From: Larix kaempferi
Taxonomy: Eukaryota; Streptophyta; Pinopsida; Pinales; Pinaceae
Direction: 5' to 3'
Length of the DNA stretch: 64,000 bases
NCBI GenBank assembly: GCA_027924585.1
Contig: BSBM01000307.1
Span: forward strand, 13,501,501 to 13,565,500
Shown here piece by piece: positions 46,318 through 59,036 of the stretch (the first letter of the stretch is position 1; each line of letters opens with the position of its first letter). The position numbers and the translations under genes are program-made. Below the pieces are notes generated by a model, which made no database searches, was not told where the DNA came from, and saw nothing but the letters and a program-made list of their open reading frames with translations.

Positions 46318-48589
46318 TGTCACCTACCCAAATTTTGAGACTATTTATTTTTATTGCAAAAACATTATATTAAATTATAATTACATTTTTTTGTAATTAT
46401 GACCAAATATTGGTCAAGGATGATTGTAATGACTGATTATTATTATTTAATAAATTAAAACATGAGACAAATACCCAACGGAACTGTTAAATAAGTGTTC
46501 ACTGACCCACTAGGAGGAATGGAAGCTGTTAGAAGGCATGGGACAGATGGCATCATTTGCACTCCACCACTAGTTGTTGGTTATGGGACAACTACCCCTA
46601 AATTGTGGCATTATCCCCCAGGTTGGGGGAAGAGAGTTGTTAGCTCAGTAATGACTAGGATAACCACTAAAAAGGCCTAGGCAGCCTAGATAAGGCAATT
46701 CGAATTGGGTAGGCAGCTCTACAATATTCTCTGCAAAAATATTTCCTCAAGTGTATCAGGTGATCACTGAGAGATTCGAATAGGGAGGTTAAGTGGAAAT
46801 GCATTGCGAGTCTGCTAGTTATTATGAGAAGGAAACCAGAGGTGTTGGTGTAGGTCTCTTTGACTGCTGAGTCTTTATGACTAGATGATCTATATTCTTA
46901 CTACAAGTTGATGAACTAAGGCTTCTACAAATTCTTCTTCTTCCTGGTGGTTCAGTGAATAGGATCGGGGGTCCTAAGGTAAGTAATTTGGCTGTCTTCA
47001 GGAATAGGTTGGGTGGAACAGGTTCCTTGAGTTATTTGTTTCTCCTACAGTCAATCGGGTTCTACTGTTCTGACTTATTGTTTATAGTTAAATTATTTTC
47101 TACATTGTAGGCTTATTATTTATAGATATACAGAAGAATCTGTTTCAATTCCTGAACAAGAGATGATTTGGCATAAGGATGGTTAAGTAAATTAGATGAC
47201 TGATTAAATTATTTTATGTATTTTTCCCATACTGTCATGTGTATAGTACTCTAGTATAGAAAAGTAAAATTAATAGAGATGAATGATAGGCAGGATGCCA
47301 TTTGAATGATTAGATAATTACTCTAACATTTCTTTTAAATTTTGAAGTATCATTTATGTATGATTAAACTCAGAATATAGAACAACACATTATAAAACAA
47401 ATATTTAGTTTTTCGTGTATTTAGTTACAAAAGAAAGACATGTCATCTCTGCACGTAAATAGGTTTTCAATAATCACTGTCCATTGTTGACAGTTAACAC
47501 TATGCATTCTATTTCAACAGTAGGGTGTTATAAATCCAATGTTTCATGCATTATTTATTCTAGAAATTTTAACAGCTGCAATAAATTCTTTAAAGAATAG
47601 TTACACAAACAATAGATAGATTATTTATCATTCAGAAATAATAAACACCATTATATTGTAGCATTCATTTCAATATTCATGTATCGTTTAGATTTAATTA
47701 TCAATTACAAAACTTTAAACTCAAATACTGTCCTTACAGACATAACCCTAACTCTGTTTATTTGTTATTAACATCCTCTTACAATACAGTAAACAAAGGA
47801 CTGAAACCCTTAATTATGTTTTAGTAATTTAAACTTTTCCAAAGACTTTATTTCAGCCAGATCTAAGATTAAGCACTTAAATCTTAACCATCAAACTCTC
47901 TTATCATGTTACCCACAACCAAAAGCGTTACTTTGATCCAACTTTCGTAGATAACCACTTATACTATGAAACGAGAACTCGACACAATTCTCGTTTTTCT
48001 CTCTCCTAATTTTAGTAGGTATTTTTAGCTCCGTTTCAAAAAGGGGTGATGCCAGTATCACACATTTTCATTTCGAGGCATTTTTTGGGACCTTTGAATT
48101 ATCTTTATCGTAAAAAAAATTTAGTTTCTATTTTCAGGTGCATTTTTAGAAATTTAGCAAAATAGCATACATTTTTAAGCAATTTACAATGAAAAACATA
48201 TACATTTTGCAATTTTTTCTATAAAATAAGACATTTTAATGGACAAAATAAGACACTTTTATTGACAAAATTGTAAAAATTTCCAGAAAATATAGACATT
48301 TAAAACCATTTTCAATCAATTTTCAGATATGTTTTGTATAAAAATGATACTATTTCATATTATTTTCCGAAAAGTGTTGATTCACATAAATTCAAGAAAA
48401 ATTATACAAATTATTTGTAAAAAACATATTTCAAACATTATATATAGAAATTTTATTTCTAAAATTAAGTCTGAAAGTCAAAACATTACTAATATATCTT
48501 ATCAAAATATTGTCAAACTTAGCATTTTTTTCAAAACATGAAACTAATCAACAATATCATGCAGGCCAAATTCATGTCCTCTTCTGCTG

Positions 48590-49365
48590 CATGTTTCCCC
48601 CCTCTAACATTATAATAAAATAAATTTAAAAACAAATTAAACTAACCCCTAACAACATTATAATAAAAAATTCCTAACAACATTATAATAAAAAATTTAA
48701 AGAAAAATTAAAAACAAATCAAACTAACCCCTAACAACATTATAATAAAAAATTTAAAAAAGAATTAAAAACAACTTAAACTAACCTAACAACATTATAA
48801 ACTAACATTTGAAAAAAAATTAAAAAGAAATAAACTAACATTAAAACTAATAGATTTAAACTAATGTTCTTATAATTAAAAATTAAAAATAAAAATAAAA
48901 ACCCAATAAACTAACCTAACATTATAATTAAAAAATAAAACTAATTAACTATATACTAACATTACACAAAATTTAAAAAAACTTAAAAACAAAATAAAAA
49001 TAACATTATAAAAAATTAAAAATTAAAAAAAACAAACTATACAAAATTTTAAAATAAATTAAAAACAAAAATAGAAACAGACTAAAACTAACATTATAAA
49101 AAATTAAAAATTAAAAAAAAAACAAACTATATATAATAACAAATCAAACTATATAACATTTAAAAACAAATTTAAAAAAAAAAATTTGAAACCAATAAAA
49201 AAATCAAAATATAAAACATTAAAACAAAATTTTAAAAACAATTAAAAAACCAAACTATACAAAATCTAAAAAAAAATTTAAAACAAAATAATTAAAGAAA
49301 AATATATTCTATACAAAAAAAATAAAAATAAAAATTAAACACAATTTAAAAAAAAAAAACTAAAC
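48590..49365. repeat. A-rich arm of the foldback element
   Basis: Repeats of 'aacattataataaaaaatt' and 'aaattaaaaacaaa'. Almost no G. No coding potential. Confidence 0.75.
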
Positions 49366-49369
49366 CATG

Positions 49370-51640
49370 CAATGGTCGGGGAGGTGGGTTGCGGCGAGGG
49401 AGGGGGGAGGTGGGCGACGACGGTGGCGAGGGAAGGGGAGGGTGGTGGAGGGGGAAGGGGAGGAGGTGGCGGAGCTGAGCGGGGGAAGGGAGGAGGAGGT
49501 GGAAGGGAGGGGCAGGCATCGAGCCGCTCGCTTGGGCGCTAAAGGGCGGCCCCCATCGGGCATCGACAGAGGCCACCCCTGTTGATGCCCGTCATCGACA
49601 GGGGCTGTGAGCGCCGCCCTTTGGCGCCCAAGCGAGCGACCCTCGCTTGGGTGCCAAAGGGCAGCTCTCATGGGCCCCTCGATGCTCGGCATCGACGTCG
49701 ATGCACGTCGATGCCGGGCATCAACGGGGGCCGCCCTTTGGCACCCAAGCGAGGGAGGTTTCTCGCTTGGGCGCCAAAGGGCAGCCCTCGCGGCCCCCAT
49801 CGATGATCGACATCGACGTCGATGCCAAGCATCGTCGATGCCGGGCATCGACGTCGATGCCGGGCATCCACGTGTCGGGCATCGACGGGGGCCGTGAGGG
49901 CCACCCTTTGGCGCCCAAGCGAGGGAGGTCACTCGCTTGGCACCAAAGGGTGTCCCTCACGGTGGCGGGGGAAGGGGGAGGGCGGTGGAGGGGAAAGGGA
50001 AGGAGGTGGCGGAGCTGGGTGGGGGAAGGGAGGAGGAGGTGGAAGGGAGGGGTGGGCATCGAGCAGCTCGCTTGGGCGCCAAAGGGCGGCCCCTGTCGAT
50101 GCTCGACATCGATGGGGGCCACCCCCGTCGATGCCTAACATCGACGGGGGCCGCCCCCGTTGATGCCCGACATCGATAGGGGCCGTGAGGGATGCCCTTT
50201 GGTGCCCAAGCGAGGGACCTCTCTCGCTTGGGCACCAAAGGGCAGCCCTCACGGCCCCCATCTATGCCCATCATCGACGTCCATGCTGTGCATCGACGGC
50301 GGCCGTGAGGGCTGCCCTTTGGCGCCCAAGCAAGGGAGGTCGCTCGCTTGGGTGCCAAAGGGAGGCCCTAATCACCCCCGTCGATGCCTGACATCGAAGT
50401 CGATGCCGGGCATCAACGTCGATGACCGGCATCAACGTCGATGTCGGGCATCATCGTTGATGCCCGGCAACAACATCGATGTCGGGCATCATCGTTGATG
50501 CCCGGCATCAACATCGACGTTGATGCCCGACATCAACGTCGATGCTGGGCATCGTTGATGCCCGGCATCAACGTCGATGCCCGGCATCAACGTCGATGCC
50601 CGGCATCAACGTCGATGCCGGGCATCAACGTCGATGCCGGGCATCATCGTCAATGCCCGGCATCGACGGGGGCTGTGAGGGCCACCCTTTGGCACCCAAG
50701 CGAGGGAGGTCGCTCGCTTGGGCACCAAAGGGCATCCCTCACTTGGGCGTTAAAGGGTGGCCCTCACAGCCCCCCTCGATGCCGAGCATCGACGATGATG
50801 CCCGACATCGACGTCGATGCCCGGCATCGACGTTGATGCCGGGCATCAATGATGCCCAGCATCAATGTTGATGTCGGGCATCAATGTCGACATTGATGCC
50901 CGCTTGCTTGGGTGCCAAAGGGCGTCCCTCACGGCCCCCGTCGATGCCCGGCATCGACGTCGATGCCGGGCATGGATGGGGGCCGTGAGGGACGCCCTTT
51001 GGCACCCAAGCAAGCGGGCATCAATGTCGACATTGATGCCCAACATCAACATTGATGCTGGGCATCATTGATGCCCGACATCAACGTCGATGCCGGGCAT
51101 CGACGTCGATGTCGGGCATCATCGTCGATGCTCGGCATCGAGGGGGGCTGTGAGGGCCACCCTTTAACGCCCAAACGAGGGAGGTCGCTCGCTTGGGCAC
51201 CAAAGGGTGGCCCTAATGGCCCCCATCGATGTACGGCATCGACGTCGATGCCGGGCATCGATGGGGGCCATGAGGGCCACCCTTTGACGCCCAAGCGGGC
51301 GGTGCCCTCCCCTTCCTTCCTCCTCCCCACTCCCCTCCACTTCCCCCTCCCCCCGTCGATGCCGGGCATCAATGGGGGCCATGAGGGCCACCCTTTTGGC
51401 GCCCAAGCGGGCGGTGCCCTCCCCTTCCTTCCTCCTCCTCACTCCCATCCACTTCCCCCTCCCCCCGCGCCCGCGCCCTCCCTTCCACCTCCCCCCGCCG
51501 CCCTCCCTTCCACCGCCGCCACCCACCACCTCCTCCTCCTCCTCCCTTATCCCTCTGTCGCCCTCCCCTTCCCCCTCCTCACTCCTCCCCCGCCGCCCTC
51601 CCTTCCACCGCCACCGCCCACCTCCCCGCCATTGCATTGT
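49370..51640. repeat. GC-rich core of palindromic repeats
   Basis: 2.3 kb of high-GC, CpG-rich DNA between AT-rich arms. It has (i) G-rich or C-rich arms at 49370-49510 and 51310-51630 in inverse orientation; (ii) at least six hairpins with a stem CCCTTTGGCGCCCAAGCGAG and its inverse (near 49616, 49735, 49904, 50197, 50317 and 50686); (iii) arrays of about 20-bp units mixing GATGCCCGGCATC palindromes and ACGTCGATG, densest at 50380-50660 and 50770-51130. Many overlapping open frames exist on both strands (for example 49647-50138, 51068-51757) but arise from the repeat composition and are not called. Confidence 0.88.
50743..51174. repeat. 432-bp near-perfect palindrome without spacer
   Basis: The arms 50743-50958 and 50959-51174 are inverse copies centred on GACGTC (50956-50961); only a handful of mismatches are seen by eye (for example GTCGATG against GTGGATG next to the centre). 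Confidence 0.85.
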
Positions 51641-52099
51641 TTCAATTTTTTTAAAATTTTGTTTAAATTTTTTTTTTTTTTTTTTTTATTTTGTTTAATT
51701 TTGTATAGTTTATGTTTTTTTAAATTTTGTTTAATTTTTTGTTTAAAGTTTGTTTAATTTTTTTAAAATTTTGTTTAAAGTTTGTTTAATTTTGTATAGT
51801 TTAATTTTTTTTTAATTATTTTGTTTTTTAATTTATTTTAAAATTTTGTATAGTTTGATTTTTTTATTGTTTTTAAATTTTTGTTTTAATTGTTTTTAAG
51901 TTTTTGTATAGTTTTTTTTAAATTTTGTATAATGTTAGTTTGGTTAGTATATAGATACTTAGTTTTTTTTTTAATGTATTTTTAAATTTTTAATTATAAT
52001 GTTATCTTAGTTTAGTTTGTTTTTAATTTTTTTTAAATTTTTAATTATAACATTAGTTAAAATTTGTTAGTTAATTTGTTTTTAATTTCTTTTTTAAAA

Positions 52100-52363
52100 C
52101 CCAAAGCTAATATTCGTGGAATAGGGAGCATTCTTGCAAGATGGGAGTGTGTTAAACCAAGCCGTAGATCTCGAAGGAATATGACATCTGAAATGATGGG
52201 TATAGGTGTAGACTTAGATTGTGCGCCCATTGATAATAGAGAAGAGTATGGGTCATCTACATCTTCATCAAGTCCTTCATCTGCAGAAAATGTAGATTCT
52301 GATGGGGTGTCAGAATCCATGGATGATTTTAAGAAGCAATGTAGATGCTTTTTATTAGTATGA
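52100..52363 (+). pseudogene. Short unrecognised coding fragment in the foldback element
   Basis: An open frame with ordinary protein composition, unlike the repeats around it: KPKANIRGIGSILARWECVK, then a basic PSRRSRRN patch, MMGIGVDLDCAPIDNREEYG, a Ser-rich run and DSDGVSESMDDFKKQC before the stop. It looks like the C-terminal end of a larger protein. It could be a transposase tail or a captured host exon; no family is recognised. Confidence 0.35.
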
Positions 52364-52495
52364 TTTTTGTAATTGAAACTCTAGAGGAGTTTTTGATGAT
52401 GGGGTGTTAGAATCCATGGATGAATTTGAAGAAGCAGTTTAGATGCTTTTTACTAGTATGATTTTTGTAATTAAAACTCTAGAAAAGTTTTTGAA
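52301..52495. repeat. Two 97-bp tandem repeats
   Basis: 'gatggggtgtcagaatccat' at 52301 and 'gatggggtgttagaatccat' at 52398 begin near-identical units that duplicate the end of the coding fragment (SDGVSESMDDF and DDGVLESMDEF) and its 3' flank. Confidence 0.85.
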
Positions 52496-55493
52496 TATTT
52501 ATATGAACCATTTGTTCTTGTATGGTCTAATATATTATCCCATTATGAATCACATCATAATTCCTTTGTTTTTATATGGTTATAATGGTGAAATTATTAG
52601 AGAAATTTGTTTTTTTGTTTAATATGCAATTTTCCTGAAAGTTGTAATTTATCTCTTCAAGAAATTTTTTTTTTCCAATTTAAGGTTGATTTTAAAGTTT
52701 TGTTAAACAACAATATGGGATGTTTAGGCCATGGCTCTATTTTTTACCCTAAAAAAAAATACGTGTATACTGGTATCAACACTTTTCTATTTGGGGGGTG
52801 TTTTTGGTGTTTTTTTTTGCAAAAATCATCGTTTTTATGGGTAGAGTTCTCGTTCATAGTATATAGTTCTCGTTTCATAGTATAAGTGGTTAGATACGAT
52901 GGTTGTCTACATAAGACAAGATTCAAACCAAAGCATATTATGATACTAACCATAATAATTCCATAAGTATTGGTTCTTCAACAACTATTAAGTTTTCATC
53001 GCTATCCTAACTCGAAATCGAACGATACAAAAACTAGGGTTAATCATTTTAAGCAATTTCACGGCTCTCGGCCAGAATACAAACAACATTTCAAAACCCA
53101 GCTATCAAGCAGTATGAATCTAGAAACCATTCGAAATTACAGTAAGATGAGTTCAGTATAATCACAGCTTCGTATTACCATTCAAGCACTAGAGTAAACA
53201 TTTTAACCTAGAACTCAAATTTTTGAGGAAACGATTTATCTCTGAGCACAAAACTATAAATTAAAATACTATATCTTCCATTATTTCTCAACAAAGGGTT
53301 CGTCCCTAAATATTACATCTGAAACAAGTTCATTTAAAAGATATAGCAAAACATTGCAAAAAAAGTATCAAGACAAGCCGAGGGTTTTAACCTCGGATAC
53401 TTTTCATTGGTTCCCAAGATATCCAACTTTATGCAATGCTGTGCCAAGAACCAAGCACCAAACCCTCGCAATTTATCTAACGTCGACCACAACTAAAGCA
53501 GGAGGACCTACAAGGTAAGGAACCATCGAGGCTTACCAGTGAACAAGTATCGTTCTCCCACTATGCTCAAACTCTGCAACCTTTTGATGAAGTAAAAACC
53601 TACTACAAAACCTTTAAGCGATTAAAAAATTATTTAAAGTTTTAAGTGGAGGTGTTACCTGTGCATTAGAGCTTTGAGTAAAGTGACATCTTAAGCCATT
53701 AAGGGTCGATGAAACCAGCCATCAAGCTCAGTGAAGAAGGTTCCAGTTCTGGGAACAGTGGTATACTAGTGCATAAGAATCGAACCTAGTTTCCTTATCA
53801 TCAACCAAAAACCCTAAAAGGACTACTATCTCAACTTATATAGAAAACCAGTTAAAAATTCAATTCTTCGAATATCTTAACTACTGTAAACTTCCATCAA
53901 AGGCTCGGCTTCTTAAACATGACGAGCACTTGCAGGTTAAACCCTCACAGGTCATGGGTTCGAGTCTAGAAAACCCCTAACAATCAAACCCTAGAACCTC
54001 TCGGCCTGTCGGCCTCTCACCAATACTTTTACCAAAGCGAAATGAAGGCCAAAGATGAATTTTCAACACTAAAGCATAGTGCAGTTAGGGTTTCATTAAA
54101 AAGCTTGAGAATCCTCAAGATTAATGATGGAGATTGCTTCCAACTAGGCACGTTGAAAAGTGGGAAACCACTGCATTAAAACACCTTATTTATTATTTCA
54201 ACCACGATGATGCCAACTTGGTAGGCCATGGATCAAATCCGATTACAACTCGACGTTCTAAATGTATTTTGTAAACTCCTTCACATGGTATTCAGCCACA
54301 AGAGCATCCATTCATTTTTACACTCAGTGCAGTAGTGAGGAGTCTTAAATGTCCAAGACAGTCTCATTTAACGATGCAAGCATACTCTTACTCACACATT
54401 CTTTATCCTATCAAATGTATGGTCCATAGATATTGCATATATCTCTTAAGTTGACACAAGTCGCATTCCCTATCTAGGGTTTAGTTAGAATTCATGTTTG
54501 CACATTACAATAATTGTTCATATAGAATAGTACATTACATTTTTTAATTAATAGAATTGAAAGGTCAATCCCTAAAGTTTTGACTTTCCCATTTTAGAAT
54601 CATCAAAAACAAATTGGTAGGATGATAGTGAATATTACTTCAATAATATGTTTGTTCATGCAATTAGTAATGTATAAATACTATAGTTGTATTCATAATT
54701 GTTTTTCAAATTATCTATGTTTTCAAATGTATGAATTGTTTCATGATTCGATAAAGCTCTCTATCAAGTCAAAACGTTCACGAACCAATACTTATAGCAA
54801 TAATATCCTTTATGAAATAGAAAAATAATGACAATATCATAATAACACTTAGACATCGTAACCTAGTATATGCTCTAGGAATTTTCATAAGCAAAAGTAA
54901 TCCTTCTGAACAATTCACTAATGAACCAAGTATAGACTTTAATAAGTATGACTTATGCAACTTGTAATTGGTCAAGTTATCACTTATAGAAGTTGAATAG
55001 GGAATCATACCTGAAGCAAGGAAGTACTTAGAAATTTTACCAAATATTGATGGCTAATTGTAAAACATAAATACTCTTAACACTTGATTTGTTACATTAC
55101 TCTTACCTGCGAATCTGTGCAAGAAGAATAGGTTCACAAGCTTTAGCTGACATAGCTAACTAAGCCTCACGGTACCTCGTAGGACCCCTTTCATCATCAT
55201 CCAAAACCAACTGTCAGTACCTTGACAAGAAAAATCTATCACAAGTTATTTCGAGTTACAGTTATTACAAGCAAAACTAGTGTTCTAATCAATTTAAAAG
55301 AAGTATGATGTGTCGCTATCATTAAAAATGTTATTAGTTAAGAGACTCAGTGATTTATCTATTTTCATCATTTATGACTTCAGTATTAAGGCGGCTTTAT
55401 TTAAACATTTATTATTTCTGCATTTATAGTTTTAAACATTTAATGTTGTTTTAAAAATTTTAATTTTTTATGAAATTATCGGTATGTCACATG

Positions 55494-55505
55494 TGGTATC
55501 AGAGC
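55494..55505 (+). other. Primer-binding site of the chromovirus, iMet type
   Basis: TGGTATCAGAGC two bases after the LTR end. Confidence 0.88.
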
Positions 55506-55635
55506 TCATGTTCAAACTCTCGGCCTGAAGGGGTATAAAGAACACGCGTGACAAAAAAATTTATTACAGCAGAAATCTTATTAATTCAATTTAAACTATT
55601 TTTGTTATATAGAAATTTGTTTCTACGCTACAGGT

Positions 55636-56870
55636 ATGGAAGGATCAACTAAACATATGGAGGACAGATTTCGACCAAACAGTCATAGCACAGGATAGCA
55701 TTATTAAGGAGAAATCCATAGAGAATTAAATGAAAATTCATTAGAATTGTTACGTGCATTTCAAGAGTTAAAAGTACAAATCAAATCTGTAAAACATGAC
55801 AATGAGAGAATTATGAAAGCATAAGAAGAACTTAACCAGGTATTGTTCGATCAATGCCCAACTGATGAACATGATAGAGGGATTGAAAATACCTCCAAGA
55901 TTGAAGACTTACATCATCGAGACATGGGTAAGAAAATGAAAACTGATGATGTGAATAACATTTCAACATCATCAGAAGCTGCCAATGAAAAATGCAAAAA
56001 GAAACGTAATTATTCAAGTGATAGCAAAGAAGGAGATTACAAACCCAAAAGAAAAAGTCACAAACAGTATGAACAGATTTCTAGGGAGTTCAGGAAAATC
56101 AAACCGCAAACTTTCAATGGTGAAACTGAGAAAGGAGAGACATCTGAAGCATGGCTGTCCGGCATGAAAAAGTACTTTCAAATCTATGATTATTCAGAAT
56201 CATTAAAGGAAGAGATGGCAATATACAACCTGATTGGGAAGGCAGACATTTGGTGGCAGGACATCAAAAGAGTGAAGGGCATCAAAGACAAGGATGTGAA
56301 TTGGGGCACTTTTAAATGGTACTTCAAGAAGAAGCTCTTATCTGAACAATATTATGAAGAAAAATCCAAGGAATTTTATGATTTAAAGCTGGGAACTATG
56401 AACATGAAAGAGTTGAATAGCAAGTTTCTAAATTTGCTAAGGTATGTACAATACCTTGTGGAAGAGAAACCGAAGATTCAAAGATACCTGATTTGTATAC
56501 CTCTCAACATCAAGGACAGAATAGAGTATGATAATCCAAAGACCTTAGAAGAGGCCAAGAGGAAAGCAACTTTCTGTTACGACACTAATCGGAAAAGAGA
56601 AGGGATATCTAACTGAAAAAATCATAAACGCAACAACTTTGAGCTGAAAAAGAAAAATTTCAGGTTCAGTGGAAATTCTGGCTTCCAAAACAAAAACTTT
56701 CCGAATGGAATTTTCAAAGAAACAATCCTAGAAATAATGAGCAGTAGAATTTTCCAGCTTCTAGAAATACTCCCAATGTTACAAGAACTAATGACCAAAA
56801 GGCACCTAAAAAGTGTTTTGAATGCCAAGGTCCTCATTATGCTTCAGAATGCCCCAAAAGGAAGCGGACA
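55636..56870 (+). pseudogene. Chromovirus gag
   Basis: The natural start is probably ATG 55636 (MEGSTKHMEDRF). The same frame has stops at 55696 and two more before 55843, then is open to 56616. The gag core is clear: IKPQTFNGETEKGETSEAWL, GKADIWWQDIKRVKG, WGTFKWYFKKKLLSEQYYEE, FYDLKLGTMNMKELNSKF. After a frameshift near 56620-56800, a CCHC knuckle CFECQGPHYASEC (56814-56852) appears in the pol frame. Gag packages the element RNA. Confidence 0.85.
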
Positions 56871-57354
56871 ACCAACAATATTCACTCCATACAAGCTGAA
56901 CCTACTGTGGGAGACTTGGCAAGGGAGATGCCAAGAATTAATGCAACTCTAGACAACAGACAAGCAGAGCATCAAGTCTCTATGGTAGATATTGAAGGTA
57001 TGCTGCAAAACCACCCTGTTACTATTTTGATTGATCCAGGTGCTAGCCTGAGTTATATATCACCAGATATTGTAGAAACTTTTAATTTGAAAACAAAAAA
57101 ATTCAATAAATCCTGGTTAGTTAGACTAGCAACAGGGACAAAAAAAAAAGTATCTGATTTTGTTGAAAGTTGTGTTTTATCTATGAATCAACTTAAGACC
57201 CAAACCAAGTTAAATGTTCTACCTTTAGGATCCTATGACCTTTTAATTGGAATGGACTGGTTAGAAGAACATCATGTTATTCTGAATTGATATGAGAAAA
57301 GTTTTAGCTGTCTAAATGATGAAGGAGAAACAATAGAAGTGAAGGGTATTCCTT
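56870..57354 (+). pseudogene. Chromovirus protease region
   Basis: The aspartic protease active-site block reads ILIDPGASLSYIS where DSGA is usual, so the Ser is replaced by Pro. The flap-side motif PLGSYDLLIGMDWLEEHHVI is intact. TGA stops follow near 57288 and 57352. Confidence 0.82.
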
Positions 57355-58532
57355 GAAGGACATCACTTAGACAGATTTCATCTATTCAAGTGAAAAGAGC
57401 AGATAGAAAAGGATGCCAGATGTTTGCTGTGAATGTAGTAAATGGGGAATTAATTACCAAAGAGGACAAACTGAAACTAGAAGATATACTCTTCCTAAAA
57501 GAACTCAAAGATGTTTTTCCTGAAGAGATTCCAGGATTACCCCCTAAGAGAGATCCAGATTTTACCATTGAATTAATACCAGGTGCGGTACCGAATTCTA
57601 AAGCTCCATATAGGATGAATATACTGGAATTAAATGAGTTGAAATCACAGTTGAAGGAACTGATTGATAAAAACTATATAAGACCCAGTGTGTCTCCTTG
57701 GGGAGCACCTGTTATTTTTGTTAAGAAGAAGGATGGCACTTTAAGACTCTGCATAGATTATTGTCAACTGAATAAGATGACAATCAAGAATTGATATCCA
57801 TTGCCCCGCATTGACGATCTATTTGATCAGCTGCGTGGGGAAACGATATTTTCAAAGATTGATTTAAGGTCAGGATATCATCAAGTTTGTGTGAAGGATG
57901 AGGATATTTTCAAAACAGCCTTTAGAACACATTATGGACATTATGAGTTTGTGGTCATGCCATTTGGGTTGACCAATGCCTCGGTAGTATTTATGTGCTT
58001 AATGAACAATATTCTACACAAATATTTGGATAAGTTCGCCATTGTGTTCATAGATGACATCCTAGTATATTCTAAAAGTAAGGAAGAACATGATGAACAT
58101 CTGCTTATTATTTTACAAGTTCCGAGAGATCATCAGTTATATGCTAAGTTTAGTAAGTGTGACTTTCACAAGGATAAGATTCAGTATTTAGGACACATAA
58201 TCTCTAAAGAAGGAATCTTGATTGACCCCGATAAGATAAAAGCCATTAATGAATGGTCAGTTCCTAAGGATGTGTTAGATGTACAATCATTTAAGGGGAT
58301 TAGCAGATATTGTAGAAAATTCATAGAAGGTTTTTCAATGATTGCAAACCCCATAACCTCCTTGCAGAAGAAAGGGAAGAAGTTTGTATGGGATCAGAAA
58401 TGTTCAAACAATTTTAAAAAGTTGAAGGAATTACTAACTACAGCACCTATTCTGAGGATTGTAGATCATAATAAGGATTTTATAGTATGCACTAACGCAT
58501 GTAATGTCAGACTTGGTGGAGTCCTAACATAA
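57355..58532 (+). pseudogene. Chromovirus reverse transcriptase
   Basis: In one frame: [53 protein letters not shown], a TGA where NRYPLPR is expected (CGA to TGA), then [37 protein letters not shown] and the catalytic box [11 protein letters not shown]. The connection [20 protein letters not shown] follows. A TAA at 58530 ends this part. Confidence 0.9.
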
Positions 58533-59036
58533 GAGGGACATGCTATTGCATATGAGTCTAGAAAGCTGAAATTACAAGAGAAAAATTATTCTAATGATCT
58601 GAAATTATTAGCAGTGATCCGTGCCTTGAAGATGTGGTGTCACTATCTTATTGGCAGAAAATTTACCTTGATGACAGATACCATGGGGCTGAAGTATTTA
58701 TTAGATCAAACAAATTTGAACGCTAGACAAGCTAGATGGGTAACTTTTCTGAGTGAATATGATTTTGAAATTCAGCACATAAAGGGTAAAGAGAATAAGG
58801 TTGTTGATGCTTTAAGTCGTAATGCAAGGATAAATTTCATTTCAGCCATCAGTACATACTCAACAAATTTAGAAAATCAGATTTTTGAAGGGATTAAAAC
58901 TAATGAAGAATACATAAAATTACATGAAAAGACAGTAGAAAGAAATTTTGAAAATTCTATGGCAGATTACAGTTTGAAAGAAAATGGATTGCTACTGTAC
59001 AAAAAAGATTGTATATACCCTACGTACCAAAGGTAA
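58533..59036 (+). pseudogene. Chromovirus RNase H
   Basis: HAIAYESRKLKLQEKNYSND, then LKMWCHYLIGRKFTLMTDTM (TDH is usual, so the His of this motif is changed), ARQARWVTFLSEYDFEIQHI and KENKVVDALSRN. A frameshift near 59010-59036 leads to integrase. Confidence 0.87.

Larger units (their letters stand above)
47953..52891. mobile_element. 4.94-kb foldback-type DNA element with terminal inverted repeats
   Basis: The left end AACCACTTATACTATGAAAC at 47953 is the exact inverse of the right end at 52872-52891, and weaker symmetry continues for about 150 bp (GATGCCAGTATCACA on the left, GATACCAGTATACACG on the right, read inward). AGAT directly flanks both ends (47949-47952, 52892-52895), a possible 4-bp target duplication. 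Inside, an A-rich left arm (48600-49365) mirrors a T-rich right arm (51640-52100), and GC-rich inner arms mirror each other ('gcaatggtcggggaggtggg' at 49371 against its inverse at 51610-51630). No transposase domain is recognised; the superfamily is undetermined. Confidence 0.7.
46318..55491 (+). repeat. 5' LTR of the chromovirus (interrupted)
   Basis: 9174 bp as found, about 4.2 kb without the foldback element. The first 310 bp are repeated at 62114-62423. No gene is supported inside; the AT-rich flanks 46680-47940 and 52900-55490 hold only short non-conserved open frames. Confidence 0.8.

Noticed and set aside
49360-51757. Many long overlapping open frames on both strands (up to 229 codons)
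   Set aside because: All frames are open because the DNA is GC-rich and repetitive; translations are shifted versions of the same repeats.
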